Assembly: GCF_022369515.1 (NCBI RefSeq)
Contig: NZ_CP059724.1
Span: 6,386,001 to 6,450,000 of the forward strand
Source: Paenibacillus sp. 19GGS1-52
GTDB lineage: Bacteria > Bacillota > Bacilli > Paenibacillales > Paenibacillaceae
Reading direction: 5' to 3'
Length of the DNA: 64,000 nucleotides
The position numbers and the translations under genes were made by a program. Of this stretch, positions 16,875 through 25,915 are shown in pieces. A model generated the notes under the pieces. The model saw nothing but the letters and a program-made list of their open reading frames with translations. It was not told the DNA's origin and did no database searches. How positions within the stretch are numbered: the stretch's first letter is position 1; every line of letters begins with the position of its first letter.

Positions 16875-17057
16875 AACTCCACGCTCCTTATGGCCATGTA
16901 TCCTTTACTGCCGCAATAATGGTATGATTATACAAAGATTGTTCAAAAATCTGCTATTTATATTCAGAATTATATCCATAAATGAGTAAATTCAGATACA
17001 ATTAAACCCAAATGATACGGATGCCCGACCTTTATCAAGAGTCAGGTGACTTTATTT

Positions 17058-17248
17058 ATTTAACAGCATTTCATGCTGCTAAATCGCTGAATTCATCCTT
17101 AATTCTTCAATTAGCAGCAATTTATGCCGTTATTTTCCTCTGGATTTGGAGAATCAGCTTCCCAGAGCCCAATTAGAGGCAGCAATCTAAGTTAAATAGC
17201 TCTAATTAGTGTGTGATTCAAATTAGCAGCAGAAATGCATGTTAATTT
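17058..17248. repeat. Cluster of short hairpin-forming intergenic repeats (copy region 2)
   Basis: The 580-bp space between acpS and the hydrolase at 17457 has no gene. It contains hairpin units of the same family as at 4270-4468. 17058-17084 is ATTTAACAGCAT-ttc-ATGCTGCTAAAT, 17109-17134 is ATTAGCAGCAA-ttt-ATGCCGTTAT, and 17221-17248 is AATTAGCAGCA-gaa-ATGCATGTTAA. A degenerate unit lies near 17170-17197. The flanking sequence differs from region 1, so the units, not a large duplicated block, are what recurs. The rest of the space (16875-17057 and 17249-17456) shows nothing I recognise. Confidence 0.65.
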
Positions 17249-17456
17249 TATCCATTTTCATTTTTATTAGAATGATATGGAGTTCATCAGGCTGGAGCAG
17301 ACGGAGCCCTCCAGAACTATGCTAGCCGTGCATAATGCTTTCTGCTATCTTAAAAGAAAACGCAACGGAAGTCTATTCACGCATCTCTAGAACGGAAGAC
17401 TCTCCGCCGCTCCGCTTCATTTTCCCAAGATATTTTATGAAAGGGGATTGATCCCT

Positions 17457-18275
17457 ATGAGTCGAAACTTTGAAATACCAGCAGGAGAGGAAGCTGTTCT
17501 GCGGTGTTCGCATTTCCCTGCCCAAACTGAGGCTAAGAGTCTCATTGTCATTGCACACGGTTACAAGGGCTTCAAGGATTGGGGAATGTTCCCTTACGCA
17601 GCAGAAGCGCTCAGCCGCGAGCATGAGGTCATCACGTTCAACTTCTCGCATGCCGGAATCGGCGAGGATCTGCAGAATTTCACCGAACTCGAGAAATTCG
17701 CCCGCAACACATACCAACGTGAACTTAAAGATATGAAGATCCTGCTCTCCTACCTTAGCCAGCATCATAAATTTGGCAGCCTGCCGTTATTCCTACTAGG
17801 ACATAGTCGGGGCGGTGGAGACTGTCTACTGTACGCACTTGATCATCCTGGCGAGATCACCGGAGTGATCACCTGGAACGGTGTTACCAGTCTTGACTTA
17901 TTCACTGAAGAACAGAAGCAGGAGATGAAGGAAAAGGGACGGACCTATGTTCTTAACGGCCGCACCGGTCAGCAAATGCCGCTGGATGCTGTTATTATTG
18001 AAGACTTGGAACAGCAGCAGGAACGCTATAATATTCTGGAGCGGATGAAGACCTCCGTCTTCCCAGTCGTCTTAATTCAAGGCAGTCAAGACGGCGAGCG
18101 GCTACGGCAAGGTTCAGAGCTGTTAACGCTTATCCGGCCTGATATTAACTGGATACAAATTCCGGGTGGCAATCATACCTTCGGCACCATTCATCCTTTT
18201 GCCGGGCCTACCCCACAATTGGAGCAAGCTATTCAGGCAACCGAAGAGTTCATCAGCCAGACTCTTGCTAAATAA
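17457..18275 (+). CDS. Alpha/beta hydrolase
   Basis: This 272-residue cytosolic alpha/beta hydrolase has IVIAHGYKGFKDWGMFP (oxyanion region), the nucleophile elbow GHSRGGG, a likely acid in IQGSQDGER and His in GGNHTFG. It resembles the dienelactone hydrolase/prolyl-oligopeptidase-like proteins of unknown substrate in Bacilli. ATG 17457 is 10 bp after AAGGGG; a TTG at 17448 is too close to that site. The gene stands alone and ends at a shared terminator. Confidence 0.85.
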   Translation: MSRNFEIPAGEEAVLRCSHFPAQTEAKSLIVIAHGYKGFKDWGMFPYAAEALSREHEVITFNFSHAGIGEDLQNFTELEKFARNTYQRELKDMKILLSYLSQHHKFGSLPLFLLGHSRGGGDCLLYALDHPGEITGVITWNGVTSLDLFTEEQKQEMKEKGRTYVLNGRTGQQMPLDAVIIEDLEQQQERYNILERMKTSVFPVVLIQGSQDGERLRQGSELLTLIRPDINWIQIPGGNHTFGTIHPFAGPTPQLEQAIQATEEFISQTLAK

Positions 18276-18300
18276 GTTCAGTACATCCATAGCACAACCA

Positions 18301-18352
18301 AAAACCGCCGCAATGATCTGCATTTAATCACAGATCATGCGGCGGTTTGTGT
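18301..18352. terminator. Bidirectional terminator between hydrolase and nadE
   Basis: AACCGCCGCAATGATCTG pairs with CAGATCATGCGGCGGTT, with one mismatch. The minus-strand tail TTTTTGG and plus-strand tail TTTGTGTT serve the two converging genes. Confidence 0.82.
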
Positions 18353-18364
18353 TCTGAGCAAACT

Positions 18365-19174
18365 CTAAATGCCGGGTATTACATTGCGCTTATGCGCCGT
18401 TCTCCGGTAAAAGCTCTCCAGCTTCTCTGCTACCTCAGGACTGACTTGCTTGCCCTCCAGATAGTCACTGTTATCATCATAAGTAATGCCAAGCTCGATT
18501 TCATCCGTCTGTCCTGGCCATAGTCCCGCTGTTGGAGCCTTGGTGACAATATCTGCAGGCACTCCAAGATAAGCAGCCAACTGGCGGACTTGACGTTTAT
18601 TCAGCGAGGTCAGAGGTGTGATATCCACAGCACCATCGCCCCACTTGGTGTAGAAGCCCGTAATCGCTTCAGAGGCATGATCCGTCCCTACAACGAGCAG
18701 GTTATTCTCAAAAGAGAGCGCGTACTGCATAACCATCCGTGTTCTCGCCTTAATATTCCCTTTGCCTTGATGCGTCATATGACGATGCTGGCCGAGGACC
18801 TTCAGTCCTTGCTCGACCTCAAGCGCCATTTCATTGACGGCTTCCTCGATATTGGTCTCTACCTTATGAGTTAGTCCAAAAGCTGTGGCTACAGCATAGC
18901 TATGCTCGATATCCTCCTGTACACCATAAGGCTGGAATACGCCAAGCGTAATATACTCTTTACCCTCCTGCGCTGTCAGCTCGTCCGTAGCTCGTTTGCA
19001 CAGACCCGCTGCTACCGCGCTGTCCACGCCTCCACTAATGGCGATCAAAAGTCCCTTTGCACCTGCCTGCAATACATATGCCTTTAAGAAATCGACTCTC
19101 TTTTGTACCTCTGCCTCAACATTAATGGTTGGCTTTACACCAAGGGCAGCAATAATCTCTTCCTGCAAACTCAC
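18365..19174 (-). CDS. nadE: Ammonia-dependent NAD+ synthetase
   Basis: This 269-residue enzyme uses ATP and ammonia to convert deamido-NAD to NAD+. The PP-loop ISGGVDSAVAAGLC (residues 46-59), the Mg/NaAD region GTDHASEAITGFYTKWGDGA and the C-terminal KAPTAGLWPGQTDE loop are intact. There is no glutaminase domain, so it is the short, ammonia-dependent type of Bacilli. The start is GTG with GGGGTG upstream. It is followed by a strong terminator. Confidence 0.96.
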   Translation of the reverse strand: MSLQEEIIAALGVKPTINVEAEVQKRVDFLKAYVLQAGAKGLLIAISGGVDSAVAAGLCKRATDELTAQEGKEYITLGVFQPYGVQEDIEHSYAVATAFGLTHKVETNIEEAVNEMALEVEQGLKVLGQHRHMTHQGKGNIKARTRMVMQYALSFENNLLVVGTDHASEAITGFYTKWGDGAVDITPLTSLNKRQVRQLAAYLGVPADIVTKAPTAGLWPGQTDEIELGITYDDNSDYLEGKQVSPEVAEKLESFYRRTAHKRNVIPGI

Positions 19175-19231
19175 AAACTACACCCCGTTTCATCAGTCTG
19201 ATTCATATGAAATATTATATCCTATACCAAG

Positions 19232-19273
19232 AAAAAAATCTCGCTACAACCGGATTAGCGGCTGCTGCGAGAT
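19232..19273 (-). terminator. Terminator after the bacilliredoxin gene
   Basis: On the minus strand ATCTCGC pairs with GCGAGAT around a GC-rich loop, followed by TTTTTTC. It lies 18 bp after the stop. Confidence 0.8.
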
Positions 19274-19290
19274 TATATGAAATACAGTTG

Positions 19291-19725
19291 TTACTGGCAG
19301 ATACGATTGAATACATCCTTCAGCTCAGCAGCAATTTCAGCAGCTGAACGATCCTCAACCCCATGACGCTCGATAAAATGCACGAGTTCTCCATCCTTCA
19401 TCAAAGCGATCGAAGGTGAAGACGGTGGATAAGGTGCAAAGAATTCACGTGCTTTAGCCGTAGCTTCTTTCTCTTGACCTGCAAATACCGTGAACAGATG
19501 ATCTGGCGTAAGTTCATTCTGCAAGGCCTGGGCAACACCTGGACGACACTGGCCTGCTGCACAACCACAGACGGAATTGACAACAACAAGTGAAATTCCT
19601 TTAGCGTTAGGAAGAGCGGCTTCTACCTCTTCTGGAGTCTTAAGCTCCTGAAACCCGATGCTTGTCAGATCATCACGCATTGGCTGAACCGAATCTTTCA
19701 TATATTGATTAAACGGGATGGACAT
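19291..19725 (-). CDS. Bacilliredoxin (BrxA/BrxB family)
   Basis: This 144-residue thioredoxin-fold protein removes bacillithiol from S-bacillithiolated proteins. The family CGC motif is present as NSVCGCAAGQCRPG (Cys53 and Cys55), with the cis-Pro region YPPSSPSIALMKDGE. The sequence resembles YphP/YqiW of B. subtilis; I cannot tell which paralog it is. This implies the organism makes bacillithiol, in keeping with Bacilli. A terminator follows. Confidence 0.92.
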   Translation of the reverse strand: MSIPFNQYMKDSVQPMRDDLTSIGFQELKTPEEVEAALPNAKGISLVVVNSVCGCAAGQCRPGVAQALQNELTPDHLFTVFAGQEKEATAKAREFFAPYPPSSPSIALMKDGELVHFIERHGVEDRSAAEIAAELKDVFNRICQ

Positions 19726-19864
19726 TTTTCTGCACTCTCCTTTACACTTTTAATAGATAACATTACAGCAGCACTTACTAACTTTATTATACATGCATAC
19801 TCTGTGAAAGCAAGAGATGCAGCATGGGGCCTTCAATGTGTCTAACCCTGTGCTTCCAACCGGA

Positions 19865-21583
19865 TCACTCCACAACGGAGAACTCGACCCTCTCCTCCTC
19901 ATAAGGGAAGGAAACGGTGAATGCTGTGCCCACGCCTTCTTCTGATTCCACGATAATCGTACCATTATGCCGCTCAACAATACTTAGGCATAAAGATAAT
20001 CCAAGGCCTGTCCCTTGATTTTTTGTTGTGAAAAAAGGCACAAACAATTTCTTGCGTTGAACTTCTGATATCCCGCTCCCTGTATCTCTAACAATTAACT
20101 CTACTTTATCAAGCGTTCTGCGCGTTTCCAGGGTCAACACACCCTTAGCACCCATCGCCTCCATACCATTTCGCCCCAGATTAAGGATCAACTGCTTTAT
20201 TTCCCTTACATTCAAATGCAATAACGGCAGTGAAGGGTCCAGGTTTAATTCGACACTTTGACCACGAAGATTAGCATCCGCCCATAGCAGTGGACTGAGC
20301 TCTTCTATAATATGATCCAAAAGCACCTTTTCCTTCACCGAAATACGACTCTGCGCCAAAGAGAGGAAATCATTAATGATGCTGTTGGCTCGGTCCAGTT
20401 CCTCCATGACGATCTGGTAATACGAGTTCAGCTCGTTCGGGCTCTTCTCCCTCATCAGTTGCAGAAATCCGCGTACAACCGCCATCGGATTACGGATTTC
20501 ATGGGTGATGCCAGCCGCCATCTGTCCGACCAAGGTCAGGCGTTCCACATTGTCCAGCTCGCTGCGCATTTTCTCCTCTTCCGTTATATCTTGAACAATC
20601 ACCACAACCCCACCCGGCAGACCGGTGATCCGCTGCGGCAATGGTGCCATAGTAATATGATAGGTTCGTGCTTCATGAGTCATTTTTTCACTACAGCTTT
20701 GGTTGTTACTTACGAAATTACCCAGCCGTTCACATACCTGCTCATGAATTCCCTTACTAAGAAATTTCCCAGCCGGCTGGCCTAATAGAGCCTCTCTCGT
20801 CACATGTGGGAAATGATTATGGAGCAGTTGCAGCATAAATTCATTAAGTCCGGTTACTATTCCATGTTCATCCAGTGACATCATGCTAAGCGGCATCACA
20901 TTGGTAATCTGCTGCAGCTTTTCGGACTCCCATTTGAAATTTTCGGAGATGCTTTCCATCTGTTCCTTGATCTGCAGCCTGTCCCAAGCTGTCTCAATAA
21001 AATAAATAAATACCCCGCCCAAAGCGATGGTGAGGAACAGATATACAATGAGTAAGAGCTTGTCCCCAGAGTGTGTCTCATAGATATCTTTCCCACCTAG
21101 AATGGGCACAAGCGAAATAAAAAGCATGCTTGGGAACAGAACCATCCAGAGCATGCCAATCTTTTCAATAACCGTACCTTTCTTGAAGGGTCCTGCCAAT
21201 CCAAACAGTAGGGGATACAATAAGATTCCTGTATTCAGTACCATGTTGCTTAACCCTGAAGGCTCAGAGAACATTACATTACAGAACAGAAAAAAAACAG
21301 ACAAACTAAAGCCTGAACGATAGTTGCCATATAATATACCAATATAAGCTGGCAAGATCGCCAAGTTTAAATAGACAACACCAAATAAAGTCGTCGACAG
21401 CATAGAACAAAGCGTAATGCTCAGTGCACAGCCGATCAACAAAAAGGTCTGGTCATCCGGGAACCTGCGGCTTCTACGAGTCATATGACCCTGGTCCAAC
21501 CACCATTGGAAAACAAATAGAAAGGAGGACGCTGCCGAAATTTGCAATAAAGTATCCTTAACCGCACCAATAATTGCAATCAC
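19865..21583 (-). CDS. Orphan sporulation-type sensor histidine kinase
   Basis: This 572-residue membrane kinase has about six N-terminal helices (residues 10-200, 5TM-5TMR-like as in KinB), a PAS domain (about 220-335), a HisKA dimerisation domain with His361 in GITHEIRNPMAVVRGFLQLM and a C-terminal ATPase domain (NLGRNGMEAM, DTGSGI, TKNQGTGLGLSL). This H-box form is typical of the kinases feeding the sporulation phosphorelay at Spo0F. No response regulator is adjacent, which also fits a phosphorelay kinase. The start is uncertain: GTG 21583 has only a weak ribosome site and an internal TTG is possible. The specific signal is unknown. Confidence 0.88.
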   Translation of the reverse strand: MIAIIGAVKDTLLQISAASSFLFVFQWWLDQGHMTRRSRRFPDDQTFLLIGCALSITLCSMLSTTLFGVVYLNLAILPAYIGILYGNYRSGFSLSVFFLFCNVMFSEPSGLSNMVLNTGILLYPLLFGLAGPFKKGTVIEKIGMLWMVLFPSMLFISLVPILGGKDIYETHSGDKLLLIVYLFLTIALGGVFIYFIETAWDRLQIKEQMESISENFKWESEKLQQITNVMPLSMMSLDEHGIVTGLNEFMLQLLHNHFPHVTREALLGQPAGKFLSKGIHEQVCERLGNFVSNNQSCSEKMTHEARTYHITMAPLPQRITGLPGGVVVIVQDITEEEKMRSELDNVERLTLVGQMAAGITHEIRNPMAVVRGFLQLMREKSPNELNSYYQIVMEELDRANSIINDFLSLAQSRISVKEKVLLDHIIEELSPLLWADANLRGQSVELNLDPSLPLLHLNVREIKQLILNLGRNGMEAMGAKGVLTLETRRTLDKVELIVRDTGSGISEVQRKKLFVPFFTTKNQGTGLGLSLCLSIVERHNGTIIVESEEGVGTAFTVSFPYEEERVEFSVVE

Positions 21584-21701
21584 ACCCCAAATTGGACAAA
21601 TTACCCTTTATTCTTAGATTAAAACATACAAGCGCTTTCTTTACAACGTTAATAATTAATAAGTTAACATAGCTGTTTATGCCGATATAAACGTAGTCAT
21701 T

Positions 21702-21729
21702 TTGCTATTATTACGGAATGCTATAGAAT
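21702..21729 (+). promoter_or_regulatory. Possible promoter for the 21761 flavoprotein
   Basis: TTGCTA (21702-21707), 16 bp, TAGAAT (21724-21729), in the region divergent from the histidine kinase. Confidence 0.4.
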
Positions 21730-21760
21730 ATTATTAAAGACAAATTTAGGAGCATGATGA

Positions 21761-23020
21761 ATGATGTATGACGTAATTGTTATTGGTGGTGGCTCTTCAG
21801 GATTAATGGCCAGCGTATCCGCGAGTCAATCTGGCGCAAAAGTTCTCTTGATCGATAAAGGTGATACTCTGGGGCGTAAACTTGGAATCTCTGGTGGAGG
21901 GCGCTGCAATGTCACCAATGCTAAAGAAATTGAGGAATTAATTAAGCATATACCAGGGAATGGACGCTTTCTGCGCAGTGCTCTGGCCTCTTTTAGCAAC
22001 AGAGATATTATAGATTTTTTTGAAGGCATGGGTATCAAGCTTAAGGAAGAGGACAACGGCAGAATGTTCCCGATATCCGACAAAGCTAAAACAGTTGTTG
22101 ACGCCTTAGTTAATAAGATTCGTTCGCAAGGAGTTCATATCAAAGTGAATAGCCCTGTTAAAGAGGTACTCTACCAGGATGGGTCCGCCAAAGGGGTCCG
22201 ACTAAGATCTGGAGAAATATTTAATAGTAAGTCGGTCATCGTTGCCGTTGGAGGTAAATCTGTACCTCAAACTGGTTCACAGGGAGATGGTTACGCGTGG
22301 GCTGAACGTGCTGGACACTCCATAACGGAGCTTTATCCTACTGAAGTGCCGCTTACTTCCAATGAATCTTTTATAAGAAACAAAGAATTCCAGGGACTTT
22401 CTCTTAGAAATATAAGCTTATCTGTCTGGAACCCTAAGGGGAAAAAGATCATTGAGCATGAAGGTGATATGCTTTTTACGCATTTTGGAATTTCCGGTCC
22501 TACCTCTTTACGTTGCAGTCAGTACGTAGTCAAAGCATTGAAGCAGTTTGATGTTCAGACTGTATTAATAACATTAGATATGTTTCCAGAAAAAACAGTG
22601 GATGAGATTTACAGCGACACTTTAATTTTGGCCAAAAATGAGGCAAAGAAAGCGATCAAAAATGTGTTAAAGGGCTTGTTGCCTGAGCGGATTATCCCTA
22701 TACTGCTGAGTAAATCAGAGTTAAATGAAGATATAACCTTTAGTAATATCCCCAAGCAGGCTTGGCTAAATTTAGCCAAACTAATTAAGGCCTTCCCTAT
22801 TGAGGTCAACGGCACCTTATCCATCGAACAGGCTTTTGTTACCGGTGGAGGTGTTAATTTAAAAGAAATCGATCCCAAAACTATGGAATCGAAGCTGACG
22901 AAAGGCCTCTTTTTCTGTGGTGAGATCCTTGATATACATGGTTACACCGGAGGTTATAACATTACCGCGGCTTTTACTACAGGGTATACGGCGGGAATTA
23001 ATGCTGCAGCTATTGAATAG
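21761..23020 (+). CDS. HI0933/YhiN-family FAD-dependent flavoprotein
   Basis: This 419-residue putative oxidoreductase has an N-terminal FAD-binding Rossmann motif (VIGGGSSGLMASVSA, residues 6-20) and the family signature GRKLGISGGGRCNVTN. It also shows VAVGGKSVPQTGSQGDGY, FTHFGISGP, and the C-terminal FAD motif FVTGGGVNLKEI plus GEILDIHGYTGGYNITAAF. It matches the HI0933-like family (B. subtilis YtfP), whose physiological reaction is not established. The ribosome site is AGGAG. It has its own terminator. Codon use is more AT-rich than most neighbours. Confidence 0.9.
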   Translation: MMYDVIVIGGGSSGLMASVSASQSGAKVLLIDKGDTLGRKLGISGGGRCNVTNAKEIEELIKHIPGNGRFLRSALASFSNRDIIDFFEGMGIKLKEEDNGRMFPISDKAKTVVDALVNKIRSQGVHIKVNSPVKEVLYQDGSAKGVRLRSGEIFNSKSVIVAVGGKSVPQTGSQGDGYAWAERAGHSITELYPTEVPLTSNESFIRNKEFQGLSLRNISLSVWNPKGKKIIEHEGDMLFTHFGISGPTSLRCSQYVVKALKQFDVQTVLITLDMFPEKTVDEIYSDTLILAKNEAKKAIKNVLKGLLPERIIPILLSKSELNEDITFSNIPKQAWLNLAKLIKAFPIEVNGTLSIEQAFVTGGGVNLKEIDPKTMESKLTKGLFFCGEILDIHGYTGGYNITAAFTTGYTAGINAAAIE

Positions 23021-23036
23021 CCTTTCTTCTAACCCA

Positions 23037-23086
23037 AACAGCATGACCCTGCGAAGCATTGCAGGATCATGCTGTTTTATTTTAGC
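23037..23086 (+). terminator. Terminator after the HI0933-family gene
   Basis: ACAGCATGACCCTGC pairs with GCAGGATCATGCTGT, followed by TTTATTTTA. It may also stop the converging anti-sigma transcript. Confidence 0.85.
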
Positions 23087-23112
23087 TATTCGTTCATTCG
23101 TTAAGTTCAACT

Positions 23113-24000
23113 CTATCCTTCTATCTTGGCTAACAAAATCATTTTTCCACGCGGCTGATCTCCTTGGCCGTCTGGCTCCAGTGTGATAGCTACCGTATCA
23201 TAGTCTTGGGGATCAAAGGTGTAATACATTGCGCCTGTACCCTGTGAGGACAGGAATGTGCCTGCGCTTTTCTTGACATCCCCTTTAATGAGCCACACTT
23301 GGAAGGCCTCGTTGCCGCTGAGCTCGGGAAGTTTCTCTGCCTGCACTAGCAAGTGTGTTCCTTTAGTATCAATCACAATCGTCGCCAGTCCTCGAGCTAC
23401 AATATCCTGTGTAGCTGGGTCCAGTTGAACCACTTCGTCAACCTTTAGCTCTTGAGACGGTGCGCCAGCCAAGGCCAACTGCTCCTGCAGTCCAGTCAGA
23501 TCATTAGCTGATGCTGCCAGCTCCGTCCGCAGCCCACTGATATCCCGCTGAAGTGCTGCCGAATAAATGGTCAGTGCCACAGCCACGACCGCTAAGCCTG
23601 CACATACCATGCGCAGCCGATTTCTGCGCTTGGAAGGAAGTCTATGTCGCTTCACTTGAGGAGCAGGGTCAGGAATGTTTGGTGCAGCAGATATCTCATG
23701 CTCCTGTACAATTTCCAAGGCGTCTCTGGCACTGTTATCGTCATCTGCTTTGCTTATTTCAGCAGCTCTATCAGTAGCCAGCACACGCCCCAGCACTCGG
23801 TTCTTCATACCGTCCGGAGGTGTTACTTCAATTACTGCCAATGGCAGCATATCAATAATCTTCTTCAGTTCCTTCAATTGCAACTTGCAGTCCGCGCAGC
23901 CGGACAGATGCTCCTCAAACTGCCGTTGCTCCTCTGCATCGAGACCGCCAAGCGCATAGATCTCTGCCCATTCACAGAATTCATCCTGAGTTTTATCCAT
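23113..24000 (-). CDS. RskA-type anti-sigma factor
   Basis: This 295-residue single-span membrane protein has a zinc anti-sigma N-terminal domain (HLSGCADC, H-x3-C-x2-C), an Ala/Asp-rich linker, one membrane helix (about 130-150), a short coiled coil (about 150-180) and a C-terminal extracytoplasmic RskA domain (VWLIKGDVKKSAGTF, VAITLEPDG). It should hold the upstream ECF sigma factor inactive until an outside signal triggers proteolysis. ATG 24000 overlaps the end of the sigma gene by 8 bp and has GGAGGGAAGG upstream; an ATG eight codons earlier lacks a site. Partner and operon are clear, the signal unknown. Confidence 0.92.
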   Translation of the reverse strand: MDKTQDEFCEWAEIYALGGLDAEEQRQFEEHLSGCADCKLQLKELKKIIDMLPLAVIEVTPPDGMKNRVLGRVLATDRAAEISKADDDNSARDALEIVQEHEISAAPNIPDPAPQVKRHRLPSKRRNRLRMVCAGLAVVAVALTIYSAALQRDISGLRTELAASANDLTGLQEQLALAGAPSQELKVDEVVQLDPATQDIVARGLATIVIDTKGTHLLVQAEKLPELSGNEAFQVWLIKGDVKKSAGTFLSSQGTGAMYYTFDPQDYDTVAITLEPDGQGDQPRGKMILLAKIEG

Positions 24001-24574
24001 GATATCCTTCCCTCCTTCCCTCAACTACTAGGCGCTTCTTCATCTGCTTCAGGGCCAATCGCACACGGCTCTTGACCGTTCCAAGCGGAATATTGTAGCG
24101 TACCGAGACCTCCTGCTGCGTCATGCCGCCATAATAGATGGAGTCAATAACCTGCTTTTGATCCCGGCTAAGTTCAGCCAGAATCTCCCGCATATGCTGT
24201 CCCTCGCTCTTGACCTCCACCTCCGCTGCTGTATCAGCCAGCTCATCAGCTATGGAATGCAGCGTTGCATCTTCCACAGGAGTACTCCTATCCCTGACCG
24301 ATTTCCGACGCAGCATATCGATGGCAATATTTCGCGTTAAGGCAAACATCCAGGTGGTAAGCCTACCTTGTGCCTCATCAAAGCGCTCACTATGGGTCCA
24401 GACACGCAGGAACAACTCCTGCACAACTTCTTCTGCAGCCATCGCGTCCTGAACAATTCTATAGGCAAAAGAGTACACCGTTTTCTCATAGCGGTCATAA
24501 AGCCACTCCAGTGCCGCAGAGTCCTTGTCTCCGATTTGTTTCATTAACTCTCTGTCATCCAGAGCTTCTGCCAT
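23993..24574 (-). CDS. ECF-type RNA polymerase sigma factor
   Basis: This 193-residue sigma-70 family protein has region 2 (about 20-90: YDRYEKTVYSFAYRIV, RLTTWMFALTRNIAIDMLRR) and region 4 (about 130-185: LSRDQKQVIDSIYYGGMTQQEVSVRYNIP is the helix-turn-helix stretch). There is no region 3 or 1.1, so it is an ECF factor, of the type paired with RskA anti-sigmas (SigK-like). It is translationally coupled to the anti-sigma gene. ECF factors usually drive their own operon; I could not identify the promoter. Confidence 0.93.
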   Translation of the reverse strand: MAEALDDRELMKQIGDKDSAALEWLYDRYEKTVYSFAYRIVQDAMAAEEVVQELFLRVWTHSERFDEAQGRLTTWMFALTRNIAIDMLRRKSVRDRSTPVEDATLHSIADELADTAAEVEVKSEGQHMREILAELSRDQKQVIDSIYYGGMTQQEVSVRYNIPLGTVKSRVRLALKQMKKRLVVEGRREGYHG

Positions 24575-24655
24575 AAGGGAACCCCTCTCATTATTCTCCC
24601 TCTATATTAACCTTCGCGGGAAACTTTGAAGAGGATTGCTTTTATCAAAAATAAT

Positions 24656-25915
24656 TTATCTCTCTAGACGGATCGTGCTAAATACCTTGGCAACCATGAA
24701 TCCTATCATACCGCCGAAAGGAATAAAGAGTATTAGACCCCACCAATCGTATATAGAAAAACATACCACTGCGGCACAGATTACCGAGAACGGCATCAAC
24801 AAGATAGGCACTGCACGGGAACCCGCTTCGGCTTTCTGTTCCTTGTTGAACGGTAAGATACCGATATAATCATCTCCTACAAATGTCCGCCAGAATGAGA
24901 ACAGCCAATTGGCCATGAGGGATGTCAGAATAAGGAGCAATATCCACTTCAGCCCTGCGGGAACAATAAGAATAGCCATAGCTGACACACTGGTGAAGCT
25001 TGCATAAAGCTTCAAATTCGCGGGATTACGGATAAGCGCTTTGATGGCAGCGGCTGAAAGTCTGCTCTCCGGTTCCTTAGAGGACAACAGCGGCTGCGAT
25101 CTGCGGAATATCCAGGGTTTATAACGTGTTGGACGCGGCTTACCCAGAACACGGCGCAGCATTAAGGCCGCAATTTTCATCCGCTGTTTGTAATCCTCAC
25201 GTACATCATTCATAAAGGTTCCACGCAGCCGTAAGCGATAACGAACAGCCAGACCCGTAACAACTGCAAACAAAAGAGCAGCTACCCACATAAGAGCCGG
25301 GTAGTCATTCCAGAGCAACACCACTTTGAAATAGATGACACAGGGCAGGACTATCGCCGGAATCTGCCACAACCAGCGCTGCCAGCCTTGTCGCTGTACT
25401 TTCACGATATGAGCCAGCAGCTTGATGCACCAGCCACAGGTAATAGAGAGGACCAACAACGAGAGAGCCGCCTCTGAACTTAAGCCATACCCCCTAATGA
25501 TAAAGGGCAGCAGCAATCCAATGACAACAGCTATCTTCAGCGCAGTTACGACAAGGCTATAGATAGTGCCCCGCAGTATAATCGCCCTGATCCAATTCTC
25601 TCGCTGCCTGAGAAATAACAGGTCCCCTTCCAGCAGCAGGAGCACCATCCCCCCTGTAGCTAGCAGCAGCACAAGCAATATGGGAATGATCATAAACGGT
25701 ATAGACGTACTCCAAGCTGGAAGATCATCTACCCAGAAGCCGTAGTAAAAACGTCCGCCTAAGAGCCCACCTGGGATAATAATGTAGAGTAGCACCGTCC
25801 AATCTGCCGCCGTACGGACGATGGCACTTTGCTCGCGCCAATGCGAGATCAGCCGACGCAGGAATAGCCGTGGACCTGTTGGAAAAGCAAACGACACACG
25901 TTCCCGATCACTCAT
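24656..25915 (-). CDS. ecsB: EcsB-type ABC transporter permease
   Basis: This 419-residue protein has a basic cytosolic start and about eight to ten membrane helices (for example VLLYIIIPGGLLGG, IPILLVLLLATGGMVLLLLE, ILIVPAGLKWILLLILTSL). It matches EcsB, the membrane partner of EcsA. In B. subtilis the Ecs transporter affects RasP intramembrane proteolysis, secretion and competence; in Staphylococcus and Streptococcus relatives it exports peptides. ATG 25915 overlaps the ecsA stop by 4 bp, giving translational coupling; an ATG six codons earlier lies inside ecsA without a ribosome site. Confidence 0.88.
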   Translation of the reverse strand: MSDRERVSFAFPTGPRLFLRRLISHWREQSAIVRTAADWTVLLYIIIPGGLLGGRFYYGFWVDDLPAWSTSIPFMIIPILLVLLLATGGMVLLLLEGDLLFLRQRENWIRAIILRGTIYSLVVTALKIAVVIGLLLPFIIRGYGLSSEAALSLLVLSITCGWCIKLLAHIVKVQRQGWQRWLWQIPAIVLPCVIYFKVVLLWNDYPALMWVAALLFAVVTGLAVRYRLRLRGTFMNDVREDYKQRMKIAALMLRRVLGKPRPTRYKPWIFRRSQPLLSSKEPESRLSAAAIKALIRNPANLKLYASFTSVSAMAILIVPAGLKWILLLILTSLMANWLFSFWRTFVGDDYIGILPFNKEQKAEAGSRAVPILLMPFSVICAAVVCFSIYDWWGLILFIPFGGMIGFMVAKVFSTIRLER

